Shown here: piece by piece, positions 24,718-32,893 of the stretch
Layout of the letters: every line of letters starts with the position of its first letter
Position numbering within the stretch: the first letter of the stretch is position 1
From: Williamsia limnetica
Lineage (GTDB): Bacteria; Actinomycetota; Actinomycetes; Mycobacteriales; Mycobacteriaceae
Direction of reading: 5' to 3'
Length of the DNA stretch: 54,718 bases
NCBI RefSeq assembly: GCF_003217475.1
Contig: NZ_QJSP01000028.1
Span: 1-54,718, forward strand
Notes under the pieces: model-generated
The model's input: only the letters and a program-made list of their open reading frames with translations
Database searches by the model: none
Told to the model about the DNA's origin: nothing
Position numbers and translations under genes: made by a program

Positions 24718-25316
24718 GCAGACTGCGCTTCGACGGTGACATCTCCGGTATCGGTACCGCCGGCGGCACCCGAATCGTCATCGGTCACTGGCCGCACTCG
24801 CATCTCGGCGAGTTCGCGGACGCCATGGTCGAGTTCTCCGGCGGTGAGCGGCTCCTGATCGCGCCGAGTGAAGAGGTCCGCGACTTCGTCACCGCCACCT
24901 ACAATTTCGACCGCACGGTGATCGCCGAGGTCATCTACACGTCCGACGGTCCGCGGATTCACGTGGTCGCGGGCGAGTTGGAGGTGTCCCTTGAGGTCGG
25001 GTCACCGACGGTGCTGGGCCGGCTGCTGTCGATCATGCCCAGAGCTGTGGTCACGGCGCCGTGGTTCTGCGCGATCAGCGACCCCATCGCCCGCGTCTTC
25101 CTCCGTGGCGTCCGGACCCGGGGTACGGCAGGCGGTGGTAGACGCGAGTACTACGGTGCCCGTGGTCAGCGGCGCATCACCAGCGCGACGGCGACGTGGC
25201 AGGGCAAGGATCTCGGTGGGCTGACCCCGGTGGATCCACCGGTCAGGTTCGGCTTCGGTTCCACCCCGAAGGCCCCGTCGACGACCCTGATCACGACGAC
25301 GATCGACCAAGAATAG
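24714..25316 (+). CDS. Uncharacterised fourth gene of the ini operon
   Basis: A 200-residue soluble protein that I do not recognise. It has no signal peptide or membrane helix. The first 120 residues look like an alternating beta-rich domain (RIVIGHWPHSHLGEFADAM, RLLIAPSEEVRDFV, VIAEVIYTSDGPRIHVVAGE). The C-terminal third is basic (RGVRTRGT, GGGRREYYGARGQRR) and ends in a strand-like TTLITTTIDQE. The ATG overlaps the iniC stop by four bases, so it is part of the operon and probably made in proportion to IniC. A role with the dynamin-like proteins is inferred only from this coupling. It ends at a pair of hairpins facing a convergent gene. Confidence 0.75.
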   Translation: MSRLRFDGDISGIGTAGGTRIVIGHWPHSHLGEFADAMVEFSGGERLLIAPSEEVRDFVTATYNFDRTVIAEVIYTSDGPRIHVVAGELEVSLEVGSPTVLGRLLSIMPRAVVTAPWFCAISDPIARVFLRGVRTRGTAGGGRREYYGARGQRRITSATATWQGKDLGGLTPVDPPVRFGFGSTPKAPSTTLITTTIDQE

Positions 25317-25340
25317 GTCGGTTCGACGGTGAAGAACGTC

Positions 25341-25405
25341 CCACCTGAGGGGGTTCGAGGGGAATGCTCCCTCGGTGGATCTCGCCGGGGACGAAGATCC
25401 CCGCG
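25341..25405. terminator. Two adjacent hairpins between convergent genes
   Basis: CCACCTGAGGG (25341-25351) pairs with CCCTCGGTGG (25369-25378) with one bulge, and CGCCGGGGA (25383-25391) pairs with TCCCCGCG (25398-25405) with one bulge. They close the ini operon and probably also the opposing gene. Confidence 0.55.
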
Positions 25406-25412
25406 CTGTCGA

Positions 25413-25973
25413 TCAGCGCCGGGGCGGCGCTGCCTTGAGCCACGTGCCAACGGCGGGCGCATAGAGCAGAGCGGTCGCGATCAGCGCGCCGACGGCCGTC
25501 ACCAGGGGTAGCACGGACACCACCGGGCCGACGACATCTCTGGCGGGTTCGGCCACCAGCCAGAACTGGATGCCGGCGGCCACCGCGAGCAGTCCCACCA
25601 CGGTGAGCATCGTGCGGCCGGAGCTGATCCGGTCCCGCACCCGGATGATCCCGACCACCGCGAACGCCAGGATCACCAGCGCTGCGGCACCGTTGCCGAT
25701 CATGATTAGGTTCACCGTGTCGTCGACGTCGCTGCGACTGGTCGCGGGATGGTCGGCGGCGAGTGAGTCGCTGATCGCGCTGCGAACGGCCACGTGATTG
25801 AAGGCCTGCCAGATGGCCGCGAGCACCAATGCGGCCAATGCGACCAACCACGCCGTCATCGCGATGTCGACGATGCGAGGCCGCTCATCCGGGACTGGCT
25901 CATGGAGCGGGGCGATCCGGATCTCCGGCCTGCCCGGACGCGGGCGCGGTGGTGGCCGTCCGGGTTCGGTCAT
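25413..25973 (-). CDS. Four-helix membrane protein, unknown function
   Basis: A 186-residue protein with a proline/arginine-rich cytoplasmic N-terminus (PGRPPPRPRPGRP) and four hydrophobic helices: AMTAWLVALAALVLAAIW, IMIGNGAAALVILAFAVVG, MLTVVGLLAVAAGIQFW and LPLVTAVGALIATALLYA. Between helices 1 and 2 is a polar loop (AADHPATSRSDVDDTVN) that is probably outside. No family is recognised. It lies convergent to the ini operon and divergent from dnaK, and its promoter must overlap the upstream part of the HspR control region, so heat-shock influence on it is possible but unproven. Confidence 0.75.
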   Translation of the reverse strand: MTEPGRPPPRPRPGRPEIRIAPLHEPVPDERPRIVDIAMTAWLVALAALVLAAIWQAFNHVAVRSAISDSLAADHPATSRSDVDDTVNLIMIGNGAAALVILAFAVVGIIRVRDRISSGRTMLTVVGLLAVAAGIQFWLVAEPARDVVGPVVSVLPLVTAVGALIATALLYAPAVGTWLKAAPPRR

Positions 25974-26012
25974 GGCGCGATATTACGCCGGGCGACACCC
26001 GATCGAGGTCGA

Positions 26013-26172
26013 GTTGAGTGGAACTCGCTCAAGTTTCTCGGAGATTCGGGAACACACTCGGCACGGGGTCCGTTACACCTCTTGAGAGACCTGAGCGGCC
26101 AAGACTCAAGCCGGTTTGACGGAAGGTATCGTCGGTCGGTAGAAGTTGAGTCGATCGCGCTGAGGTCTCAAG
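26013..26172 (+). promoter_or_regulatory. dnaK operon control region with HAIR (HspR) boxes
   Basis: HspR recognises CTTGAGT-N7-ACTCAAG. Site 1 is GTTGAGT (26013-26019), seven bases, GCTCAAG (26027-26033). Site 2 is CCTGAGC (26090-26096), seven bases, ACTCAAG (26104-26110). A weaker third site has GTTGAGT at 26145 and TCTCAAG at 26166, with non-standard spacing. Between sites 2 and 3 a promoter is likely: TTGACG (26116-26121), 17 bases, GTAGAA (26139-26144). The hspR gene is the last gene of the operon, so this gives negative feedback. Confidence 0.75.
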
Positions 26173-26241
26173 CCAAAAGACTAGATCGTGAACACCCCGT
26201 GCTCCGCTTGCCGCGGATGCACTGCTTATAGGAGGCAACAA

Positions 26242-28077
26242 ATGGCTCGTGCTGTTGGAATCGACCTGGGCACCACCAACTCGGTGGTCGCAGTGCTCGA
26301 AGGTGGAGAACCCACCGTCATCGCCAACGCCGAGGGCGCCCGCACCACCCCGTCGGTGGTTGCTTTCGCCCGCAACGGCGAGGTTCTGGTCGGACAGCCG
26401 GCCAAGAACCAGGCTGTCACCAACGTCGACCGCACCATCCGTTCCGTCAAGCGCCACATGGGCGAAGAGTGGAACCAGTCGATCGACGACAAGAACTACA
26501 CGCCGCAGGAGATCAGCGCTCGTACGCTGATGAAGCTCAAGCGCGACGCCGAGAGCTACCTCGGTGACGAGGTCGTGGACGCGGTCATCACCGTGCCGGC
26601 CTACTTCAACGACGCCCAGCGTCAGGCGACCAAGGAAGCCGGCCAGATCGCCGGCCTCAACGTGCTCCGCATCGTCAACGAGCCCACCGCTGCCGCACTG
26701 GCATACGGCCTGGACAAGGGCGAGAAGGAACAGACCATTCTGGTCTTCGACCTCGGTGGCGGCACGTTCGACGTGTCCCTGCTCGAGATCGGCGACGGCG
26801 TCGTCGAGGTCCGTGCGACCTCCGGCGACAACAACCTCGGTGGCGACGACTGGGATCAGCGCGTCGTCGACTGGCTGGTGGAGAAGTTCAAGGCGCAGAA
26901 CGGCATCGACCTGACCAAGGACAAGATGGCCTTGCAGCGTCTGCGTGAGGCCGCGGAGAAGGCGAAGATCGAACTGTCCTCGGGACAGAGCACCTCGATC
27001 AACCTGCCGTACATCACGGTCGACGCAGAGAAGAACCCGCTGTTCCTCGATGAGCAGTTGAGCCGCAGCGAGTTCCAGAAGATCACCAACGATCTGCTCG
27101 AGCGCACCCGTGCGCCGTTCCAGGCCGTGGTCAAGGACGCAGGCATCGCTGTCGGCGACATCGACCACGTCGTACTCGTCGGTGGATCGACCCGTATGCC
27201 CGCAGTGAGCGAACTGGTCAAGGAGCTCACCGGTGGACAGGACCCCAACCGCGGTGTGAACCCCGATGAGGTCGTCGCCGTGGGCGCCGCACTGCAGGCC
27301 GGTGTGCTGCGCGGTGAGGTCAAGGACGTGCTGCTGCTCGACGTGACCCCGCTGAGCCTCGGCATCGAGACCAAGGGTGGCGTGATGCACAAGCTCATCG
27401 AGCGCAACACCACCATCCCGACCAAGCGGTCCGAGACCTACACCACGGCAGAGGACAACCAGCCGTCGGTGCAGATCCAGGTCTATCAGGGTGAGCGTGA
27501 GATCGCTTCGCACAACAAGCTGCTCGGATCGTTCGAGCTCGCCGGCATCGCTCCTGCGCCCCAGGGCGTCCCGCAGATCGAGGTGACCTTCGACATCGAC
27601 GCCAACGGCATCGTGCACGTCACCGCGAAGGACAAGGGCACCGGCAAAGAGAACACCATCCGGATCCAGGACGGCTCGGGCCTGTCGAAGGACGAGATCG
27701 ACCGCATGATCAAGGATGCCGAAGCACACGCCGACGAGGATCGTCAGCGCCGTGAAGAGGCCGAGACCCGCAACCAGGCGGAGTCGCTGGTGAACCAGAC
27801 CGAGAAGTTCCTCAAGGACTCCGACGACAAGGTTCCCGCCGAACTCAAGACCAAGGTCGAGGGCTCGATCGAGGGTGTTCGCGAAGCGCTCAAGGGCACC
27901 GATCTCGGTGCCGTGAAGTCGGCGGTCGAGAAGCTGACCACCGACTCGCAGGAGCTTGGTCAGGCGATCTACGCCAACGCTGGCGCCGAAGAGGGTGCAG
28001 CGACGCCCGGCGGAGCCGACGACGTCGTCGACGCCGAGGTCGTCGACGAAGGTGCCGACACCGAGGACAAGAAGTGA
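26242..28077 (+). CDS. dnaK: Molecular chaperone DnaK (Hsp70)
   Basis: A 611-residue Hsp70 with all expected parts: phosphate-1 [13 protein letters not shown], the [10 protein letters not shown] segment, phosphate-2 [12 protein letters not shown], adenosine motif [12 protein letters not shown], the interdomain linker [17 protein letters not shown], the substrate-binding domain and a C-terminal tail ending in [11 protein letters not shown]. It binds hydrophobic segments of unfolded proteins in an ATP cycle driven by DnaJ and GrpE. Length is slightly below the 625 residues of M. tuberculosis DnaK. A strong AGGAGG site (26230-26235) sets the ATG. HAIR boxes upstream indicate control by HspR. The stop overlaps the grpE start (GTGA). 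Confidence 0.98.
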   Translation: MARAVGIDLGTTNSVVAVLEGGEPTVIANAEGARTTPSVVAFARNGEVLVGQPAKNQAVTNVDRTIRSVKRHMGEEWNQSIDDKNYTPQEISARTLMKLKRDAESYLGDEVVDAVITVPAYFNDAQRQATKEAGQIAGLNVLRIVNEPTAAALAYGLDKGEKEQTILVFDLGGGTFDVSLLEIGDGVVEVRATSGDNNLGGDDWDQRVVDWLVEKFKAQNGIDLTKDKMALQRLREAAEKAKIELSSGQSTSINLPYITVDAEKNPLFLDEQLSRSEFQKITNDLLERTRAPFQAVVKDAGIAVGDIDHVVLVGGSTRMPAVSELVKELTGGQDPNRGVNPDEVVAVGAALQAGVLRGEVKDVLLLDVTPLSLGIETKGGVMHKLIERNTTIPTKRSETYTTAEDNQPSVQIQVYQGEREIASHNKLLGSFELAGIAPAPQGVPQIEVTFDIDANGIVHVTAKDKGTGKENTIRIQDGSGLSKDEIDRMIKDAEAHADEDRQRREEAETRNQAESLVNQTEKFLKDSDDKVPAELKTKVEGSIEGVREALKGTDLGAVKSAVEKLTTDSQELGQAIYANAGAEEGAATPGGADDVVDAEVVDEGADTEDKK

Positions 28078-28655
28078 CCGGTCCGGAATCCGATCCGGCC
28101 ACCGTGGTCGACACGGAAGCTGCGGACGTACCGGAGACTGAAGACGTCTTCGCGCAGCCGGATTCGGATGACACCGTGGACGCTGCACTCGACGAGGCCG
28201 TGTCCGACGCCTCGGGGTCGGATCGGGAGACCGAGCTGATCGCGGACCTGCAACGCGTGCACGCCGAGTACGCCAACTACCGGCGTCGCGCCGAGCGCGA
28301 CAAGGTCTCCGCGCAGCAGTACGGCAAGGGTGAGCTCATCAGGTCGCTGTTGCCGGTGCTCGACGACCTCGACCGGGCTCGTGCGCACGGCGACCTGGAA
28401 GCGGGTCCGTTGCGTGCGGTGGCCGATAAGATCACGGAAACGCTCAGCAGCGCGGGCCTGGCGGCCTTCGGTGCCGAGGGAGACCCGTTCGACCCGGCTC
28501 TGCATGAAGCCGTGCAGAACGAAGGTTCCGGATCGCATCCGGTGATCGGGAACGTGTACCGCCAGGGCTTCCGCCTCGGTGACCGCGTCCTGCGGACCGC
28601 CATGGTGGTCGTCGTCGACGGCCCCGAACCCGAGGCCCCGGCCTCACAGGACTGA
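28074..28655 (+). CDS. grpE: Nucleotide exchange factor GrpE
   Basis: A 193-residue GrpE. An acidic, unstructured N-terminus (to about residue 48) is followed by the long dimerisation coiled coil ([20 protein letters not shown]), the [15 protein letters not shown] helix and the beta-wing with FDPALHEAV and [20 protein letters not shown]. It releases ADP from DnaK. The GTG start lies inside the dnaK stop (GTGA), giving coupled translation. The short acidic tail ends in PEAPASQD. A strong hairpin follows before dnaJ. Confidence 0.97.
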   Translation: MTGPESDPATVVDTEAADVPETEDVFAQPDSDDTVDAALDEAVSDASGSDRETELIADLQRVHAEYANYRRRAERDKVSAQQYGKGELIRSLLPVLDDLDRARAHGDLEAGPLRAVADKITETLSSAGLAAFGAEGDPFDPALHEAVQNEGSGSHPVIGNVYRQGFRLGDRVLRTAMVVVVDGPEPEAPASQD

Positions 28656-28661
28656 GCTCCT

Positions 28662-28688
28662 CGGCCCAGGCGCACGGCGCCTGGGCCG
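28662..28688 (+). terminator. GC-rich hairpin between grpE and dnaJ (partial terminator or processing site)
   Basis: GGCCCAGGCGC (28663-28673) and GCGCCTGGGCC (28677-28687) pair perfectly around ACG, with one further C-G pair outside. There is no T-run, so attenuation or RNA processing is more likely than full termination. Confidence 0.5.
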
Positions 28689-28750
28689 GGATCTCTCCCC
28701 ACAAACGACATACATTGACGAGAATGACAGAGAGAAGGAGGTGACGCCTG

Positions 28751-29941
28751 GTGGCTCCTCAACGTGAATGGCTCGAACAGGACTTCTACAAAGCGCTGGG
28801 CGTTGCACCCGATGCGTCCGCCGACGAGATCAAGAAGGCCTACCGGAAGCTGGCGCGGGAACTTCATCCCGACGCCAACCCGAACGACTCTGCCGCCGAA
28901 GAACGCTTCAAGCTGGTCTCCGAGGCGCACAGCGTGCTGGCCGATCCGGCGAAACGCAAAGAGTACGACGACACCCGGCGCATGTTCGCCGGCGCCCGCG
29001 GCCGCGGAGGCAGCGGAGGTTTCCCCGGTGGCTACGGCACCACCACGGGCGGCCAGGAATTCAACATCAACGACCTCTTCGGCGACGGTGCCGGAGCGGG
29101 GGCCGGCGCAGGAGGTAACTTCAGCGACCTCTTCGGCGGCCTGTTCAACCGCGGAGCCGCTCCGCGGGGGAACACCACCACCCGTAACCGTCGTGGAAAC
29201 GATCTCGAGACCGAGACGACGCTGAGCTTCAAAGAAGCCGCGCTCGGGACCTCGAAGACCATCACCATCACCAGCTCGGCGCCCTGCACCAACTGCCACG
29301 GCAGCGGTGCGAAGCCGGGTACCAGCCCGCGCGTGTGCCCGACCTGCAACGGCGCCGGTGTGGTCAGCCGCAATCAGGGCGCGTTCGGATTCAGTGAGCC
29401 GTGCTCGGACTGCCGCGGCACAGGGTCGAAGATCGACGATCCGTGCCCGGTGTGTGACGGCGACGGTGCCACTGTGCGCACCCGCCCGATCACGGTCCGG
29501 ATCCCACCGGGTGTCTCCGACGGTGGCCGCATCCGGCTCGCCGGCCAGGGTGAGGCAGGACTGCGGGGAGCTCCCTCCGGTGATCTCTACGTGGTCGTGC
29601 ACGTCTCACCCGACCGCACGTTCACGCGCAGCGGAGACGACGTCAAGGTGACGCTGCCCGTGAGCTTCGCCGAGCTGGTCCTGGGGACCACGGTGTCGGT
29701 GCCGACCCTCGACGGTTCGGTGGGTCTCAAGATCCCGGCGAACACCGTCGACGGCCGGACCCTGCGGGTACGCGGTCGCGGTGTCGCGAAACGGGCAGGT
29801 GGAGCGGGCGATCTGCTGGTCACGGTGAAGGTGGCCGTCCCCACGAAACTGGACGACGCCGCAGTCGAGGCGCTCACCAAGTACGCGGCCGCAGAGAAAG
29901 CGAGCGGCTTCGACCCACGAGCGAACTGGGGTACGTCATGA
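28751..29941 (+). CDS. dnaJ: Chaperone DnaJ (DnaJ1 type)
   Basis: A 396-residue class A J-protein. The J domain (about 10-75) has the HPD motif in LHPDANPND. A Gly/Phe-rich region (GGSGGFPGGYG) follows, then four zinc-finger repeats, CTNCHGSG, CPTCNGAG, CSDCRGTG and CPVCDGDG, and the two substrate-binding beta domains. It delivers unfolded clients to DnaK and stimulates its ATPase. The GTG start at 28751 is fixed by an AAGGAGGTGA site fully complementary to the 16S tail, six bases upstream. This strong site may compensate for the hairpin that separates it from grpE. Its stop overlaps the hspR start. Confidence 0.97.
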   Translation: MAPQREWLEQDFYKALGVAPDASADEIKKAYRKLARELHPDANPNDSAAEERFKLVSEAHSVLADPAKRKEYDDTRRMFAGARGRGGSGGFPGGYGTTTGGQEFNINDLFGDGAGAGAGAGGNFSDLFGGLFNRGAAPRGNTTTRNRRGNDLETETTLSFKEAALGTSKTITITSSAPCTNCHGSGAKPGTSPRVCPTCNGAGVVSRNQGAFGFSEPCSDCRGTGSKIDDPCPVCDGDGATVRTRPITVRIPPGVSDGGRIRLAGQGEAGLRGAPSGDLYVVVHVSPDRTFTRSGDDVKVTLPVSFAELVLGTTVSVPTLDGSVGLKIPANTVDGRTLRVRGRGVAKRAGGAGDLLVTVKVAVPTKLDDAAVEALTKYAAAEKASGFDPRANWGTS

Positions 29942-30348
29942 CCTCGTCGCGCGATGACCGGGAAACTGCCGAGCAGAAGGCCCGGATGTTCGTGATCTCC
30001 GTGGCTGCCGAGCTCGCCGGGATGCACGCCCAGACGCTGCGGACCTATGACCGGCTCGGCCTGGTCACCCCGCAGCGCGCGGCAGGTGGGGGACGTCGCT
30101 ACTCCTCGCGCGATGTCGAACTGCTGCGCGAGGTCCAGCGGCTCTCCCAGGACGAAGGCGTGAACCTCGCAGGCATCAAGCGGGTCATCGAGCTGACGAA
30201 TCAGGTCGATGCCCTGCAGAGCCGTGTTCGTGAGCTCGAGGCGGAGCTCGCCAACGCCCGCGGCGGACGGCCCGGCGACCTCGTGCCGATGTCTCGTACC
30301 AGCGCTCTCGTGGTCTGGAAGCCCCGCCGTGATCGCCCGAATCGGTAA
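29938..30348 (+). CDS. hspR: Heat-shock repressor HspR (MerR family)
   Basis: A 136-residue MerR-type regulator. The winged helix-turn-helix reads FVISVAAELAGMHAQTLRTY, followed by DRLGLVTPQR and GGGRRYSSRDVELLREVQRL, then a coiled coil (VDALQSRVRELEAELANA). HspR binds HAIR boxes and needs DnaK as corepressor, which closes a feedback loop on this operon. The ATG overlaps the dnaJ stop by four bases. The basic C-terminal tail (WKPRRDRPNR) resembles that of mycobacterial HspR. HAIR sites are visible upstream of dnaK. Confidence 0.96.
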   Translation: MTSSRDDRETAEQKARMFVISVAAELAGMHAQTLRTYDRLGLVTPQRAAGGGRRYSSRDVELLREVQRLSQDEGVNLAGIKRVIELTNQVDALQSRVRELEAELANARGGRPGDLVPMSRTSALVVWKPRRDRPNR

Positions 30349-30378
30349 CGGGCGACCAGTGCCAGGCGATATGCGGGT

Positions 30379-31584
30379 ATGAGTCAGGTACTCGGGATCT
30401 CCGTCACGGACTTGGAGATCGCTTCGGTCGTGGCCGAATCCGGTACCGGTGACATCCTCGCCCGCAACTTCGTCGAGCTGCCCGGAACCGGCCCGGACGT
30501 CGCTTTCGACGCCATTTATCAGCTGATCGAGTCAGCACCGGTCGAGCCGGCAGCGATCACCATCGCATGCTCGGACAGTGGCGTGCAGCTCGCGATCGCC
30601 GACATCATCGCGTCCGGTGTCGTACCCGATTCTCTGCCCCCGTCCAATCCTGCCGAGCCCACGCTCGCGCGCAAGCCGAGCTGGTTCCCCCGCACAACTG
30701 TGGTGGGGACGCCGGTGGCCTTCGCCGAGACTGCCGCAGGGCAGTTCGGATCTCCGCAGTCCGGGTTCAACGGTGTGGTCGCGGTGGCGGCCCTCGACAC
30801 CACGGGCGCACTGTTCCCCGGCCAATCGGTGGCACTCGTCGACACCACCACCCGTACCGTCGTCGGGGCCAGCTCGGTCTCGCCGCTCGGCGACCGTCTG
30901 CCGGTCACCGAACCGGACGGTGCGCAGACACTCGCCGATGCCATCGGTGTGATCGCCAACCCCGCAGGCGGGTTGATCGGCGTCTGCGTGATCGGCCCCG
31001 GCGCTCAGATACCGGGGGTCGCGCCGTCGCTGGAGTACGCACTCCAGTTGCCTGTCCAGATCGCAGACGATCCCCAATACGCCTCGGCCCACGGCGCCGC
31101 GCTGGTCGCGGCTGCGGCAGCCGGGGTCGGGCGTGACAACAATCGGTGGGTGCTGTTGTCGGCAGCTGCCGGCGCCGCCCTCCTGCTCGCGGTCGGTGTG
31201 ATCGTCGCCGTGGTGATGACCGGCGGCAGCAGCACGCCCGAGACAGCGGTGAACGAGAACTCGGTGTCCACCGTCTCCGAGAGCTCGAGTACCACCACCG
31301 CGGTGTCCACGTCCAAGGGCCAGTCGCGCATCTCCTCGCCCACGGTGGCGCCCGAGCAGACAACCACCACGACCATCGCCCCGCCGCCTCCACCGCCGCC
31401 GACGACCCGGACCATCACCCAGGCGCCCCCGCCGGTGACGGTCACTCAGGCTCCGCCGCCTCCGGTCACGTCGACTACCACAAGTGCGCCAGTGGAGCCG
31501 GAGGAACCAGAAGAGCCTGAAGAGCCGACGGCATCAGACTCGACGACTTCGGTCAGCAAGCCGCCTGCCAGTCCCGCCGGCTGA
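30379..31584 (+). CDS. Actin-fold-like protein with membrane anchor and Pro/Thr tail (DUF7159-like)
   Basis: A 401-residue protein. Residues 1-250 look like a degenerate actin/Hsp70-type fold: VLGISVTDLEIASVV at the start, GVVAVAALDTTGALF and VALVDTTTRTVVGASSV in the middle, and a terminal YASAHGAALVAAAAAG helix. Strict ATP-binding glycine motifs are missing. One membrane helix (about 257-280, WVLLSAAAGAALLLAVGVIV) is followed by an exported Pro/Thr-rich tail containing runs of proline and EPEEPEEPEEP. The architecture parallels the Hsp70-like protein at 16078-17835. It lies 30 bases after hspR on the same strand, so heat-shock readthrough is possible. Its function is unknown; the fold call is an inference. 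Confidence 0.7.
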   Translation: MSQVLGISVTDLEIASVVAESGTGDILARNFVELPGTGPDVAFDAIYQLIESAPVEPAAITIACSDSGVQLAIADIIASGVVPDSLPPSNPAEPTLARKPSWFPRTTVVGTPVAFAETAAGQFGSPQSGFNGVVAVAALDTTGALFPGQSVALVDTTTRTVVGASSVSPLGDRLPVTEPDGAQTLADAIGVIANPAGGLIGVCVIGPGAQIPGVAPSLEYALQLPVQIADDPQYASAHGAALVAAAAAGVGRDNNRWVLLSAAAGAALLLAVGVIVAVVMTGGSSTPETAVNENSVSTVSESSSTTTAVSTSKGQSRISSPTVAPEQTTTTTIAPPPPPPPTTRTITQAPPPVTVTQAPPPPVTSTTTSAPVEPEEPEEPEEPTASDSTTSVSKPPASPAG

Positions 31585-31590
31585 GTGAGT

Positions 31591-32742
31591 TCAGACCGGG
31601 TCGTGCTGCATCTTGCTTGCCGGAAGGCCCGCGATCAGCAGTCGGCGCCGCGTGGTCGCGATCATCTCCGGGGACCCGGCGAGTAACACCTGATGTTGCG
31701 TCCAGTCCTTGCCGTATCCGAGAACGGCGTCGGCGAGTTGCCCCTGCACCCGCTCCAGGGTGATGCGGCCGGATTCTTCGCTCGCGGTGCTCCACCACGG
31801 ATCCGTCTCGTCCTCGACCACTGTTGTGACCGACAGCCAGGGGTTGGTGGCGACCATGCGCCACAATCGGGACAAATCGTAGAGATCCGCCGGGTACCGG
31901 GCTCCGTAGAACAGGTGCACCGGCGGCGCATCGGCACGGAACGAGAGTTCGATGAGCAGCGCCCGCAGCGGCGCCAGGCCGGTGCCGCCGGCGATCATCA
32001 ATATCTCGCGATCGGTGTCGACGTGCAGGGTGCCGTGACTCTGCGCCAGCTTCCAGACGTCGCCGGCCTGGGTCTCGGTGACGATCGAGTTGCTGACGGT
32101 ACCACCGGGCACCGCGCGTACATGGAACTCGATCTCGCCGTCGGGGTTCGGCGGGATCGACGGAGAATAGTGTCGCCAGATCCGCGGCCATTGGGGTATC
32201 TGGACCTCGAGATACTGTCCCGCGGCGAACGTCAGCGGCTGCGACGACTTCAGGCGGACCACAGCCAGATCCCGTGACAGTCGGTACTTCTCGGCAACGG
32301 TGGCCGACCATGTCGCCGGTCCGGGAGCAGAGTGCGCGGCACCGCGCATGACGCCCGTGGTGAGCATGAAGGCCTGCGAAACGACATTCGCGACGTCCTC
32401 GTCCCACCGGTCGCCCATCGTCACCGCGATCTCCCGCATGAGTGCGTCGAAGAACTGGTGGTAGTTCTCCTCGGTGACGCCGTACTTGCGGTGATCTCGT
32501 CCGAGCTGCCCGAGGAACTCGAGAAGTCGCGGGTGATTCTCCCGGTCGGGGACCGTCTCCAGCACATACTCGATGACCCGGAACAACGTCGCGCGCTGGT
32601 GGCCCATGTTTGCCGGGAACAGCTCGCGCAATTCCGGATTCTTCGCGAAGAGCCGTAGATAGAAGTTCGAGGTGAACCGATCGGGGTCGGCGTTCAGCAC
32701 ATCACGCACCTGCACGAGCACGTGACGTGTATGCGTTCCCAC
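31591..32742 (-). CDS. Flavohemoglobin-like protein (globin plus FAD/NAD reductase), probably type II
   Basis: A 383-residue fusion of an N-terminal globin (1-135) and a ferredoxin-reductase-like module. Heme-site features are the Tyr in NFYLRLF, the Phe in LRELFPANM and a likely proximal His in GRDHRKYGV. The reductase has an FAD motif RHYSP and the nucleotide motif IAGGTGLAPLRAL. Classical flavohemoglobins convert NO to nitrate. The overall sequence is closer in my judgement to the mycobacterial type II group (Rv0385), which has poor NO dioxygenase activity and has been linked to D-lactate oxidation. The GTG start has AAGGTCGGGG upstream. It is convergent with the preceding membrane-anchored protein. 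Confidence 0.85.
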   Translation of the reverse strand: MGTHTRHVLVQVRDVLNADPDRFTSNFYLRLFAKNPELRELFPANMGHQRATLFRVIEYVLETVPDRENHPRLLEFLGQLGRDHRKYGVTEENYHQFFDALMREIAVTMGDRWDEDVANVVSQAFMLTTGVMRGAAHSAPGPATWSATVAEKYRLSRDLAVVRLKSSQPLTFAAGQYLEVQIPQWPRIWRHYSPSIPPNPDGEIEFHVRAVPGGTVSNSIVTETQAGDVWKLAQSHGTLHVDTDREILMIAGGTGLAPLRALLIELSFRADAPPVHLFYGARYPADLYDLSRLWRMVATNPWLSVTTVVEDETDPWWSTASEESGRITLERVQGQLADAVLGYGKDWTQHQVLLAGSPEMIATTRRRLLIAGLPASKMQHDPV

Positions 32743-32893
32743 TTAGAGCCCCGACCTTCCCGTGTGTGGCCCTCGAATGGCCACGCGTTCGCTTTCCCGA
32801 ACAGTGTCCCAGGACAGCTTCTCCAGAACAGTTTATTGCCCCAGGCCTGTATATCCGTCCAGGCAACCGTGGATGGCTGGGTACAGTTATCAC

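Noticed and set aside
26029-28188. A 719-codon open frame on the minus strand covering dnaK
   Set aside because: It mirrors the strongly biased codons of dnaK, has no recognisable domain, and dnaK is certain on the other strand.
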